A stretch of 64,000 bases of DNA, taken from assembly GCA_039105265.1 (NCBI GenBank), contig JAPFFF010000006.1, forward strand, positions 5,704,001 through 5,768,000. Reading direction: 5' to 3'. The notes under the pieces were generated by a model. The model saw nothing but the letters and a program-made list of their open reading frames with translations. It did no database searches and was not told the DNA's origin. This document shows, piece by piece, positions 1-10,100 of the stretch. Origin of the DNA: Tritrichomonas musculus (lineage: Eukaryota; Parabasalia; Tritrichomonadida; Tritrichomonadidae). Position numbers and translations under genes: made by a program. The first letter of the stretch is position 1. Each line of letters begins with the position of its first letter.

Positions 1-2
1 AT

Positions 3-3000
3 GTAAATGGAGATACTTTAAATGTTCAAGTTGACCAAAGCACAATCAAAATAAATAATGATAATCAATTAGCACTAACAATTCCAAGTATAAATTATAA
101 AGCAGGTGATGGTATTACAATTGATAAAGATGTAATCAAAACAAAGATTGATAATTTAACAATTCAAGCAAATCCAGATGGTGAAATTCATGCAGTTGTC
201 CCAACTGCCGGTTCGGCTCTTTCATCTAATTCAAACAAATTCGATGTTAATGTTGATGGCACAACAATCAAAGTAAATGAAAATAATCAATTAGAAGCAG
301 TTAATTCTGGTAGTAAAGAATATAAAGCTGGATGGGGAATTGAGATTAATGATGATACAATTAAAACCAGAATTGATGATAATACAATGGGATATCTTGA
401 TGGTAAGCTTTATGCAATGCCTTATAATGGTGGTAAAGGTGTTTCAGTTTCACGAATCGATAGTACCAATTACGTAAATGTTAATACTGATGATAAAACA
501 ATTAGAGTTAATGAAGATAATAAGTTGGAAGCAATTGGTGGAAGTAGTCAATACACAGCAGGTGATGGAATAAGCATAAACGATAATACAATTGCAATTA
601 ATCAGAATTGGTTTGATATAAGGGATACTAATAATAAAGATGGAACTTTTCAACTAAGGAATATTGGTGACGCCTCGCATCCAGATATTCGTTTATGTGC
701 TGTTGAAATAAGACCATTAAACAAAAACCTTACTAGAGATTTCTTTACTCAAACTCTTGGGCTTAACCCTGACTATGAAATGGATTTCAATACTTCTATC
801 AGCCAGATGGATATATCGTCAGGCACCGAATCTGAGATTCGTTGCACGGCAGAGCCAGAGATAACCGAACAATTAGGACTTGACTCCGTTGTGCGACAAA
901 ACTACGCCTCTGGTGAATCTAAATATTTATTAACAATTGATGACATACCTAAGTTGAATATAACACAAGATGAAACAGCATTCCTCCAAATTCATCTACC
1001 AGATTATGTTAAAGATAGTAATGGTAAACCAATTGATTCAGTCATTTGCAATGTTAAGAAAGGATTTAATGGATACATTTCAGATATCAATAGAGTTACG
1101 TTAAGTGGTGAAAGTATTGACGTTCCAGATGATTTGGTAACATTTAACGAAGTAGGATGCGATATAGAGTTCCACAAGATTGCTCAATTATGTGACCCAA
1201 CCATTCTTACAACAGAGGGAATGCAAATCAGGATATGTGACAGTGTATTTAAGATACTATTAACTGCTACTTCTTCAGGTGATGGTAAGTTTACAATGAT
1301 TGCAGATGAGACATTAGATTCTGGCTTTGATGGACCCAATCAAGCATTTCATTTTAATTACGAGCATCAAAAAGAGTTATTCAAAGATTCTGTTGTTATA
1401 CAATTATATAATAACGTATCTGAATATGTTGAAGAAACAATTACATTAAATAACTTCGAGATGAGTTCAGGTTTACCTTCATACACCATTCCTCATGTAT
1501 ATAAGATAAATGATAGCTGGGAAGTTGAGAATTTAGAAGGCTATGATAAACCAGGATTGATGACATCACACGACTTGAACATTAAAGAATTATTGCTAAG
1601 AGGTGAATTAATGATTGATATTATATATGATAAAACAAATATCAGAACAGAAAACGTAATTAGATGTAAAGAATTGATTGCAGATAATGGGTTTACTCTA
1701 CATAAATCACCACTAATTTTCTTATATGAACCTAAAGATTTTGGCATTGAAACAATTAATGGTATAGATTACTGGTTCATTGATTTCGGTTATAAAAATG
1801 ATAGTGAAGAGTTTAAAGCATTACCAAACGAGCAACCATTTGAGTTCATTGACAGAAAGATTTTTGGTTTAGATTATTGTCTAAAGAAAAATGGAGACAA
1901 CTGGACAGGAAATAATATATATTATCACATCAAAGATGATTACAAGAGTGTGAATAAACTTGATGTAATTCAATACGTAAGCATTATTGTTAGTAAGAAT
2001 GATAAATTAAAGTTCGTAATGAATGAATGGGGAATGGCAAACATACCACAAGCTTTATATGATAACATGACTCTATCATTTAAGAATGGTGATAAAGAAA
2101 TACATAATATTGAAATTACTAATTATTCAATTCATCAAACTGATTATACATTCGAAGATGATTTATGTGATGTAATAAGGTTCGAATTACATGATAAAAA
2201 TATTGCAGACCATGATGCTTCAGGTGATGGTAAATTAATTCTTACATTCACGTCTCCTATTAACTCTGAATTAACAAAATCATTTGAGATTGAAGCAACT
2301 TATAATGGAAAAACGAACCAATCAATCTATTCAGATGAAGATTTATACATAAAAGCATTTCAGATAAATAAATACAAACGAATTGAAAATGATAGCAATA
2401 ATAGATTACGTGTTTACTTACGTGAAGGATTCTTATATCAAATACCTGAGGAAGATGTGAAATATAAAGAAGGAACGAATCCATTTAGTTATTTATTCTC
2501 TCAACAAGCATATGAAATAATTCCTAAACCAGAAGCATGTTCATACTTGTCAACAACTCATAATATAAAAACAGATGGAATTGTTATTGGCTCTAATATA
2601 GAAACTCATAGCTTTCTCTTAAATGACTTAGGTAATAATGTAACATTACTCGGTGGTGAAATACAAAGAATTGATGAAGCCGAAAAGCAAGACAGAAAAG
2701 ATATAGAACATTTAAATTCAATCATTAAAGTTCAATCAACTTTAGATAAGGTATCAAAAATATTAAGTATAATTGTAGATGGTGTTGCTGTAATGGGAAT
2801 GGTAAGTGTTGGCGCTAAAGTTGTATATAATTTCGCTAAATCAAAATTATATAGAGGAGGAAATGCTGCAGCAGCAACAGCTAGAGGTGCAGCTCATCCA
2901 GCTGTTGATGAAGAAGTAATGTTATTAAATTCAGCTGAAACATCAGAGGGTAGTGCTGCAGGTTCAGCTACTTCAGAAAGTGAATTACAATATGCACCAT

Positions 3001-5000
3001 TTGATGTATCACCTTTATCTACAGATTTCAGTTCAATGAGTAGTTCAAATGAGAGCGAAATCGACCCATCTACTGGATTTCTTTTAAACGAAGATTCAGA
3101 TTCAGTACAACTGTATAAATTTAATAAGATTACCAAATTTGCTAATTTAGCAATATTTAGAGGAGTTATGAGAATTGGTGATTTCCTAAAAATAGGTTCT
3201 TTACAGGAGGATGGAATTACTTTAAATAGAATTATTTCAATAAGTCCAGGAACTAGAATTAGATTCTATGATGATGATAAAAATGAATATATGATTAAAG
3301 GATTTACAACAAATGATGAATCAACTTGGGATAGCAATCATGTAGTATTAGGTGATGTATTAAAAGAATACTTGAACAACAATTATGTGAAACTTACGAA
3401 CTTAAGTGAATATGCATTGAAGAGTGAATTACCTGAACCTGTTGATTTAACACCATATTACACTAGTGCCCAAGCTGATGAGATGTTCGTTGATGAAGAT
3501 GAATTAGCATATGAATTAGATAAGTATGAGACCAAGGATGTAGCTGAAGGGAAATATGCATTGAAATATGATATTCCAACAGTTCTCAAAAATAGTGAGC
3601 TACAATTGAAACCAAAAGAATTACCATCAGAAGAAGTTCTACAGAAAATAATGGATGATGATGATAAACCGTTATCAGCTCAAGCATCAATGTATTTAAC
3701 AAATATTATGTGTAATGAATCTATCGAGGCGACTTTGAAAACTTGTAATGAACGATATGCATTAAAAACAGAATCAGATGAAAAATATCGAAGCAAAAAT
3801 GATTTGAAATTTGGGAATAAAATTATTCTACCAATAACAAACGGCCCTTACGAACCAGAATATCTAAATGATGTAAATTATACTTCATTCGTTCCATTTC
3901 AAGAAGGCGCTCACTTAGTTGGTGTCACTGGCTCAAATGTAGATTATGCATTTGATATTATATTCAAGACAGAAAGAACAGTTAATATACGCGATACAAT
4001 AGCTCATGTTATGGAAACAAGTATGGGCTCGTTTTATTGGGAAGAAGCAACAGGTGTACTTTATAATTACGCTGGAACATATCCAATACGAGTTACTCTT
4101 GCTGAATTTGGTGAAGAAGACCAAATAGCGTTAATGTCAAACGTTATAGCAGAAGAACAACTAATAAAAAGATGTGCTATTGATTGTGGTCCGATTACGG
4201 AAGGGACTTCGGATATATCAATTCGTTATCTAAAACTTGTAGATAATGTGATTAAACTGGAATACATAATAGGTGATTATGCACTATGTTTTGAAATAAG
4301 GATATTATTCTATGATACAGCTGGAAATCCCCATAACATAGTAATAGTATTACATCAGAGGACTGTGTATTTCGACAATTTCAAATTCCCACTATATTAT
4401 GAAGACACTGTTGATATAATATCAAGTCCACTTACATATAACTTCCCAATAGGTGGATATTCCTGGACAACTACTCAGGAATTATTAGATGCTAAACAAG
4501 TTTATTCAAGATGCATCATGTCCCGAGAATATTTAGCAAAATTTAAGAGTGTAATGTATGGTACTCAATCAAACACAACTATCACTCATTACTGTCCAAT
4601 AGAGGCTGGTGAGGAGATTACTGACTACAAGATTGGTAAACCTGTATATCTATCAGGGCATGTATATAAGTATAATAAAGAAACTAAACGATTCATTAGC
4701 AGCACCGCTACTGATAGTACTGATTGTATCTGTTCAGTTATTATGGATGGAACCTGGAAGGAATTTGTTGGTATCATTACTAGAATCGATAAAGAAAATG
4801 GATGTATTACCTTTGCGACCCATGGCGACTATTTATTCTACGTTGATGACGCAAATCTATACCAGATAGGTGATGTAATACTCTATGATGGAAGAATCCT
4901 CGATGAAGATTATGCACTAACATTGAAGATACAACAGAGCATAGTAGGGAAAGTAAGCGGAAAAATAAACGAACATTATTTAGCAGTGTTTAAAGCTTAA
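3..5000 (+). CDS. Giant fibre-like repeat protein (5' end outside window)
   Basis: The frame is open from the left edge, so at least 1,665 residues are visible and the true start lies outside the window. The first 200 or so residues hold about three units of a repeat. Each unit joins a 'TIKVNxxNQLEA'-like strand pair to a 'YxAGxGIxIxxDxI' turn, as in phage-type fibre and adhesin repeats. A hydrophobic, Ala/Gly-rich stretch lies near residue 915 (about 2,745-2,850). 'YALK' repeats around 3,410-3,790 resemble trimeric fibre shafts. The C-terminal 110 residues look like an all-beta domain and contain 'GKPVYLSG' and 'IVGKVSG'. I infer a surface or attachment component of the virus-like element. 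No enzyme motif is seen. Confidence 0.7.
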   Translation, partial: VNGDTLNVQVDQSTIKINNDNQLALTIPSINYKAGDGITIDKDVIKTKIDNLTIQANPDGEIHAVVPTAGSALSSNSNKFDVNVDGTTIKVNENNQLEAVNSGSKEYKAGWGIEINDDTIKTRIDDNTMGYLDGKLYAMPYNGGKGVSVSRIDSTNYVNVNTDDKTIRVNEDNKLEAIGGSSQYTAGDGISINDNTIAINQNWFDIRDTNNKDGTFQLRNIGDASHPDIRLCAVEIRPLNKNLTRDFFTQTLGLNPDYEMDFNTSISQMDISSGTESEIRCTAEPEITEQLGLDSVVRQNYASGESKYLLTIDDIPKLNITQDETAFLQIHLPDYVKDSNGKPIDSVICNVKKGFNGYISDINRVTLSGESIDVPDDLVTFNEVGCDIEFHKIAQLCDPTILTTEGMQIRICDSVFKILLTATSSGDGKFTMIADETLDSGFDGPNQAFHFNYEHQKELFKDSVVIQLYNNVSEYVEETITLNNFEMSSGLPSYTIPHVYKINDSWEVENLEGYDKPGLMTSHDLNIKELLLRGELMIDIIYDKTNIRTENVIRCKELIADNGFTLHKSPLIFLYEPKDFGIETINGIDYWFIDFGYKNDSEEFKALPNEQPFEFIDRKIFGLDYCLKKNGDNWTGNNIYYHIKDDYKSVNKLDVIQYVSIIVSKNDKLKFVMNEWGMANIPQALYDNMTLSFKNGDKEIHNIEITNYSIHQTDYTFEDDLCDVIRFELHDKNIADHDASGDGKLILTFTSPINSELTKSFEIEATYNGKTNQSIYSDEDLYIKAFQINKYKRIENDSNNRLRVYLREGFLYQIPEEDVKYKEGTNPFSYLFSQQAYEIIPKPEACSYLSTTHNIKTDGIVIGSNIETHSFLLNDLGNNVTLLGGEIQRIDEAEKQDRKDIEHLNSIIKVQSTLDKVSKILSIIVDGVAVMGMVSVGAKVVYNFAKSKLYRGGNAAAATARGAAHPAVDEEVMLLNSAETSEGSAAGSATSESELQYAPFDVSPLSTDFSSMSSSNESEIDPSTGFLLNEDSDSVQLYKFNKITKFANLAIFRGVMRIGDFLKIGSLQEDGITLNRIISISPGTRIRFYDDDKNEYMIKGFTTNDESTWDSNHVVLGDVLKEYLNNNYVKLTNLSEYALKSELPEPVDLTPYYTSAQADEMFVDEDELAYELDKYETKDVAEGKYALKYDIPTVLKNSELQLKPKELPSEEVLQKIMDDDDKPLSAQASMYLTNIMCNESIEATLKTCNERYALKTESDEKYRSKNDLKFGNKIILPITNGPYEPEYLNDVNYTSFVPFQEGAHLVGVTGSNVDYAFDIIFKTERTVNIRDTIAHVMETSMGSFYWEEATGVLYNYAGTYPIRVTLAEFGEEDQIALMSNVIAEEQLIKRCAIDCGPITEGTSDISIRYLKLVDNVIKLEYIIGDYALCFEIRILFYDTAGNPHNIVIVLHQRTVYFDNFKFPLYYEDTVDIISSPLTYNFPIGGYSWTTTQELLDAKQVYSRCIMSREYLAKFKSVMYGTQSNTTITHYCPIEAGEEITDYKIGKPVYLSGHVYKYNKETKRFISSTATDSTDCICSVIMDGTWKEFVGIITRIDKENGCITFATHGDYLFYVDDANLYQIGDVILYDGRILDEDYALTLKIQQSIVGKVSGKINEHYLAVFKA

Positions 5001-5677
5001 ACAACTAATTTTAGGCTCAAGCCATACTTGATAAACTGGGAATATATATTATTGTAAGCATACTTCATGTCTTCAGTCTTTCCATCTTTAGTGATTAATA
5101 TTTTTGAAACTTTGGTAAATTTTGAAGAAGATGAGGTGCAGCCGCAGCCAACATCAGAATCGTCAAGAACAAATTCTACCTTTTCACATTCAGTGAGTAA
5201 CTTAATCATATCCATTAACAATTTGCTTTCGCATACAACGTAAGAGTTTACTTTTAGTGGGGTACCTTCATACATCTCAACCAACATCTCTAAGAACTTA
5301 TTTTTCTTCTCTAATGTATCTAGTTCAGTGCCTAAATCTATGATGCCTCTTTCCTGAGCTAATAGGGAATTGCTGCTTATTGGTGCTACTGATGGAAATT
5401 GAGATTCCTGATTCATCATCGGTATATTTGATGTTAGACCATTCGGTTGCATATCTGGTTGGTTGTTGGCTTGAGTAAAATTTACACCTTGATTCAAGGG
5501 TTGAACGTTAGGATACAATGGTACAGTTTGTGGACGTTGTTGCTCCCCTGTTTGACTCGTTCCTGCAGCGCGCGGAGTAATCTTTATATTAACGTTGGTA
5601 TTTTGGCTTTGAGTAACATTATTATTTGTATCTGTTTCTGAACTTAATATTCGTGCTTGTCTTAATGTGCCTGACAT
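4997..5677 (-). CDS. Hypothetical protein of the Polinton-like element, Asn/Gln/Pro-rich N-terminus
   Basis: This 226-residue protein has a disordered first half rich in Asn, Gln, Pro and Thr. The folded-looking second half begins near residue 110 with a helical 'ELDTLEKKNKFLEMLVEMYE' stretch. It also has a short Cys-Gly-Cys cluster near residue 180. The gene converges on the fibre-like gene, and the two 3' ends overlap by four bases. Tight packing with its neighbours supports it as a real gene of the element. I do not recognise the family and assign no function. Confidence 0.6.
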   Translation of the reverse strand: MSGTLRQARILSSETDTNNNVTQSQNTNVNIKITPRAAGTSQTGEQQRPQTVPLYPNVQPLNQGVNFTQANNQPDMQPNGLTSNIPMMNQESQFPSVAPISSNSLLAQERGIIDLGTELDTLEKKNKFLEMLVEMYEGTPLKVNSYVVCESKLLMDMIKLLTECEKVEFVLDDSDVGCGCTSSSSKFTKVSKILITKDGKTEDMKYAYNNIYSQFIKYGLSLKLVV

Positions 5678-5710
5678 GATTTAAATAATACAAAAATATA
5701 TAACATAAGC

Positions 5711-6175
5711 TTAGATTAAAATAAAATCATCGAAATCTGTTTTCTGACAATCAGCGACATGCTTTCGAATTTTCTCAACACTCTCATTATTAGAACATTT
5801 TCTCATATGTGATGGATAATACTTGTTTCCTTTAAATTCCTTTTGATTCAAATAAATATCAAGTATATACATATCTTTCTTGTCCTTGCCATTTGGAAGA
5901 GACCTATTATCATTCTCTTTACATGAAATTATCGGTTGACATCCATAGATTTCTTGAATTCTATCATATCTTATACTTCTTGGTTTACTCTCAGTTCTAT
6001 CTGTGATAAAGATTGGTTTAAGACATATTCCATACTTATTCTTAAATGCATCATTGCATTCGAAAAAGACAGAAATAATAGGGTCTACAATGTTATAGTC
6101 ATTCTTGATGATGTTTTCTTGTTCGTTAAGCTTGTTGATGAATTTTGTGACAGAGAAGAATTGTGTTGAATTCAT
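5711..6175 (-). CDS. Hypothetical protein of the Polinton-like element
   Basis: This frame of 154 residues has balanced composition, with scattered Cys residues and no signal peptide or membrane span. It starts 33 bases upstream of the 226-residue gene on the same strand and follows the 142-codon gene after a short gap, so the three leftward genes form a tight run. The region before its ATG is T-rich with A-runs, like the other gene starts in these elements. The family is not recognised. A frame this long in such AT-rich DNA, placed head to tail with its neighbours, makes chance unlikely. Confidence 0.55.
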   Translation of the reverse strand: MNSTQFFSVTKFINKLNEQENIIKNDYNIVDPIISVFFECNDAFKNKYGICLKPIFITDRTESKPRSIRYDRIQEIYGCQPIISCKENDNRSLPNGKDKKDMYILDIYLNQKEFKGNKYYPSHMRKCSNNESVEKIRKHVADCQKTDFDDFILI

Positions 6176-6217
6176 TTCATGCTCAAAAAATTTTAAAAAT
6201 GTTTAAAAATAAATGAC

Positions 6218-6595
6218 TTACATATCAATTTGACTTTCATAATATCCATCAAGTTCATAGTCAAATAAATCATACAGTGAATGAATAGAGCTTAAATATG
6301 GGTAGTTTTCAATATCATTGCAAGCATCCCAAATATTATTTAAGAAAATAGAATATGAAGATTCAAACCTAGAATCCGTCGGATATGGTGTTTTCTCTTT
6401 CGCATATTTGATTAGATAAGGTGCATAGTTATTCAAATCTCGTTTAGTTAGATTCTCAAGAGGCATATTCAAAATGCTTTCTTTAAAGTATTCATATTCA
6501 TCATATTCGATTTCATAAACAGTATCTTGATTTATAACAAATTGGTTTATATCTGGGCAGAAGAATTCGCTACTTCTTTGTGATAAGATTGGCAT
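6218..6595 (-). CDS. Small hypothetical protein of the Polinton-like element
   Basis: This acidic protein of about 125 residues is rich in Tyr, Asp and Glu and has no recognisable domain. An in-frame ATG at 6,646 would add 17 hydrophobic residues. I prefer the ATG at 6,595 because the protein reads as a soluble globular chain from 'MPILSQRSSEF' onward, but the longer form cannot be excluded and would look like a short membrane anchor. It is the outermost gene before the candidate terminus of the element. Confidence 0.5.
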   Translation of the reverse strand: MPILSQRSSEFFCPDINQFVINQDTVYEIEYDEYEYFKESILNMPLENLTKRDLNNYAPYLIKYAKEKTPYPTDSRFESSYSIFLNNIWDACNDIENYPYLSSIHSLYDLFDYELDGYYESQIDM

Positions 6596-6659
6596 TGCGA
6601 TTATTTTTAGATGAGATAAAAAATTAAATAAAAATATACCTGCCATTATTCTGATAGCT

Positions 6660-7198
6660 ATTAGAATGCTGAGAATTCAGTGTGAAAACTCCTGCTAAAA
6701 TGTGATGTTCTAAAATCATTGGAAAACGAACAAAAAGGGCGTAGTCCTTTTTGGGCGTTTTCACTATACTACTTCGATACATAAATATGCACAGATTCTC
6801 GGGATCGATTTCAGAGATCGAGAATTTTTTTTCTCTGCTTTTGATATCAGAATTTTCAATTAAACTTTTTGATAAAAATATGATCGTAATTCATTCTCAA
6901 ATATTTCATAAAAAAGAATGTATTTTTTGATTTTAATCTTAAAATAAACATCAATACATTCTATTATTTATTTTTAAATATAATAAAATCACAAATACCA
7001 ATTATAAAAAAAGATAAATCTGTTTGAGATCTCGAGATCTCGGTAATTGATATCAAGTTTACAATTATTTTTATATCACATTTCATATCTGATATCTTGA
7101 TAATCGATAATCTCGATATCAGATTTGTAAACTGATAATCGAGTATCAGATATAAAAAAGTGACGTTTTTGATATCGATTCTCAAAATAACAAGTCTA
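6660..7198. repeat. Candidate subterminal region with clustered GATATC/ATCGA motifs
   Basis: This gene-free stretch is unlike the plain A/T DNA to its right. It has a run of short palindromic motifs: GATATC or its one-off variants, ATCGA, and CTCGAG/GATCTCG pairs near 7,027-7,045 and 7,085-7,185. There is also a small inverted pair at 6,737-6,764 (AAAAGGGCG... and ...TTTTTGGGCG). Subterminal motif arrays are common at transposon ends, where proteins bind. The other end of this element is outside the window, so I cannot show a terminal inverted repeat. Confidence 0.35.
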
Positions 7199-8011
7199 AT
7201 ATTAATTAAATGAATTTTCTAATATTATATAAATAAAACTATTTTTTGAATAGTTTTAATAAATCATCAACTTTATTACAATTTATTTTTTACATTATTT
7301 CAAAAAATAAATGATTGATTATAAATATAAACATATTTATTTTTTTTTTTTAATCATCTTTTATACAAATCAAAAAATTGAATATTCTGAAAAAAATTTT
7401 AAATTCAAATATCTTAATATATAATAAATTATATTTTATTAAAATAGGTTTATAAATATAATAATGAATAATTAATAATAAAAACTAATATAAGCCATCT
7501 AACCATGGTAACTATTTAACGATTATTCCGCCCTAAATCCATGGATTTTAATGTGCTATATTAATCAAATATGTTTGAAAAAATATTATATATTGCTTTT
7601 ATGCAAAAAATGAACATAATCCAGCTTTTCAATTTCAATGAATGAGATTATTCAATTTTAAATGCCAACAATACAACTCATCAATATTCACAATAAATTA
7701 TAACATGATACTGCTGTTTTAAATTATATTATTTTCATTTCCTGTTCTTAAAAAAAAAAAAATAAGAATAATTATTTCATAGAAAAAACTAAAAACAAGA
7801 AAAAAATTATCAGAAATTTAATTTTTTTTAATGTTAAATTAGAAGTATTGCAATAATTTACTTAGGGATTGAGAAAAAAATACATTGCTCAAAAAACATA
7901 TGACGAAGAAAATCGAGAAAAAAGTAAGGCGCTATATTAAAACTGTACTAAAAAACATAGAGCTGGACGGAGCCCGATTTTTGATTAATGTCTTAAATAA
8001 AATATTCAATT

Positions 8012-8047
<36 letters not shown>

Positions 8048-9332
8048 GACTTCGATTTCTGTTTTAATGCATTATATCGAAAGTTTTTTAAAAAAATGAC
8101 GGGGAGTTACTAAAGATAAGTTTTTTAAACAGCTGATAATGTTAGGTAATTTCATTGAGAAGGCATTCAAATCCTCTCATTTTTTCAATTGATCGGAAAA
8201 TAATTGAGAAGAAAAAGCAAAAATATAAAATGCGAATATCTAAATTTTTTTACATTCATTAGAAATTTTAAAAAAGCAAAACAATTTTTAAAATATATAT
8301 TAATTTAAATGTATTTAAAATAATAATAAAAATAAAAAAAATAAGATGAATATTATATATTTTATATATTTAATATACATTATGATAAAAATAATTTATA
8401 TTCATATGATGAAGTAGTTATCGGATATTTCTTAATAATCAAAAAAATCAAAATTCTTTCAGTATTTGAAGAATGAATGATATTTCCATTCCCCTCAAAA
8501 ATTGATTTTATTGAAAAATTCAATGTATATTCGATTGCAATTCAGAAGCATAAAAACGATTTATTAACAAAATTTCTATATCATTTTTGTAAATCTATGA
8601 ATTCCAAATTGATTTATTTTTTAATTCGAAGAAAAGAATCTCATTGATCACAAATAATTAATTCAAGTTAAAAAAATTTTAAATTTTTTTATTCTCAATG
8701 CGTTTATAATTTATTGACTTATATATACGTTTGCAATTATTTTATTTATTTCAATTTAAATGTGTAATAACCATTCAATTTTTATTTAATTTATCACCAA
8801 AATAAAATCTAATTTCCCTTTGAAATTTTCTTTTTCGAAACTTAATTCAATTGTAAAATATCGTAAATAAATCTTTTTTATAATATACATCAATATCATA
8901 ATTATTTTTAATGAAAATTATAATAGCTAATAATTCTACAATTTTTTTGAGAATTACTCAAAAATAATATAATAGGAGGTGTTTATAACGATTTTTTTGA
9001 ATAATTTTACTGGATTTTTTGAATTATGAAAAACCTCAAATATTTGATATATTTTAAATCTTTTTAAATTCAATTTTATTTTATTTTAATATCATATTCA
9101 CTTTTACTAATCTTTTATATTAACATTTAATCTAAAAAATGGTCAAATACTTAATTTTATAATATCTCCATTATATGCAGATTTTCAATTTTTAATAAAA
9201 AGGAACTATTTTTAAATATTAATTTCTTATGATTCCTAATAGCTTATTTTTAAAATATTTTTTTGATAAGTTTTAATTTCTCATATAATATTTATATTTT
9301 ATTTTTCGAAATATTTTGAATTCTGGTGAAAA
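7199..9332. other. Intergenic, AT-rich, no gene seen
   Basis: The sequence is almost entirely A/T with homopolymer runs, including a 36-base T-run near 8,011-8,046. The only frame above 50 codons (7,885-8,067) owes part of its length to that T-run and has no recognisable domain. No RNA gene, transposon terminus or convincing coding remnant was seen. Confidence 0.6.
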
Positions 9333-9430
9333 GTGTAAAATGAATTTATAAAATTGAATAAAAAATGAAGTAAATTGAATACTACCAAAGGTGAAAAGTG
9401 CGAAATGAAGTAAACATCGCACTTTTCACC
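9333..9430. repeat. Repeated GGTGAAAAGTG unit ending in a perfect hairpin
   Basis: The unit beginning GGTGAAAAGTG and continuing into AAATGAA occurs at about 9,333 and again at 9,390. The second copy pairs with an inverted copy just downstream. Bases 9,390-9,403 (GGTGAAAAGTGCGA) and 9,417-9,430 (TCGCACTTTTCACC) form a perfect 14-bp stem around a 13-base loop. It stands out as the most GC-containing patch in this stretch. It may be the tip of a small inverted-repeat element. Confidence 0.5.
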
Positions 9431-9573
9431 AGTTGATTTGAAGGGCAATTTGGCCGTTAAGTGAAATTGAGGGGGTGATTTTTACTGAAGCCCAAAAAAA
9501 AAAAAAAAAAAAAAATTGATCGTTTTGGAGAAATTTTCAATAAACGTTTATTTTACTTTATGCAAATGAGTAT

Positions 9574-9868
9574 TCTAGACAAAATAAATTACATGGCACC
9601 AGAGCTTGTGCAGTGACGAAAAGATTACGACGAGAAAGTTGATGCTTGCGCATTTGGAGTTGTCGTGTTCATGATCCTGACTAATGGAGAGTGTCCAGAC
9701 ATAAGTTCTTTCGACGTTGGAATCGGAAAGAAGGCATCAATTCCGAGCAACATCAGAGAGTTTTCTAAGAACTTGATCGAAAAGTGCAGGTCATTCAAAG
9801 CATCTGATCGTCCAACTTTTTCAGAGATAAAAGAAATGCTTAGAGAAAACAAAAGCAAACTCATTTAA
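9574..9868 (+). pseudogene. TKL-type protein kinase relic, C-terminal lobe only (copy A)
   Basis: The translation reads 'INYMAPELVQ', then an in-frame stop, then 'KDYDEKVDACAFGVVVFMIL' and on to the end of a kinase C-lobe (the APE motif, the D-x-A/Y-x-F-G helix F motif, and the final 'RPTFSEIKEML'). It matches the 3' part of the copy-B relic at 30,079-30,363. Upstream, the promoter-side sequence at 9,518-9,565 is joined directly to this C-lobe by about 18 bases of filler. About 790 bp holding the coiled coil, N-lobe and catalytic loop were therefore deleted. It cannot encode an active kinase. Confidence 0.8.
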
Positions 9869-10096
9869 GGTACAAATCTCATACGTTACCCAACCGCAAT
9901 TTTTTTTGACATTTATTTAATTTTTCGACATGTTATATAAAAAATAAATAAAAAAATTTTTAATTGAATTATATAAAAAATAAAGTTCAGAAATCAAAAT
10001 CTGACACCAATTGAAATTTAAACTTTTTCTGGGAGGGTGCTTTTCTTAAAATTTTAACGTGCCTTTTTTCAATTTTTAACGTATGAGATTTGTACC
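9869..10096. mobile_element. 228-bp MITE with 20-bp terminal inverted repeats and TTAA target duplication
   Basis: The element begins GGTACAAATCTCATACGTTA and ends with the exact reverse complement. It is flanked by TTAA at 9,865-9,868 and 10,097-10,100. The paralogous position in copy B has a single TTAA (30,360-30,363) and no insert, so the insertion is demonstrated within this window. TTAA duplication is characteristic of piggyBac-type transposases, though tips beginning GG are not the usual piggyBac form. It is too short to encode a transposase. The left TTAA supplies the stop codon of the kinase relic. Confidence 0.85.
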
Positions 10097-10100
10097 TTAA

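Larger units (their letters stand above)
1..7198. mobile_element. Polinton/Maverick-like element, right part only (enters from outside the window)
   Basis: This is a block of long, densely packed frames in otherwise gene-poor DNA. A very large fibre-like protein reads rightward and three small proteins read leftward, followed by a motif-rich stretch without genes. Trichomonad genomes are known to be rich in Polintons/Mavericks, and a large fibre-like protein among small orphan genes fits that class. No polymerase, integrase, protease or ATPase is visible here because the element runs off the left edge. The right limit, near 7,200, is an estimate from where the motif cluster stops. The visible part looks whole and so probably young. 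Another kind of large virus-like element cannot be excluded. Confidence 0.5.

Noticed and set aside
7885-8067. 60-codon frame with a basic N-terminal part
   Set aside because: A third of it is poly-Phe from a T-run, there is no domain, and the DNA around it is not coding-like.
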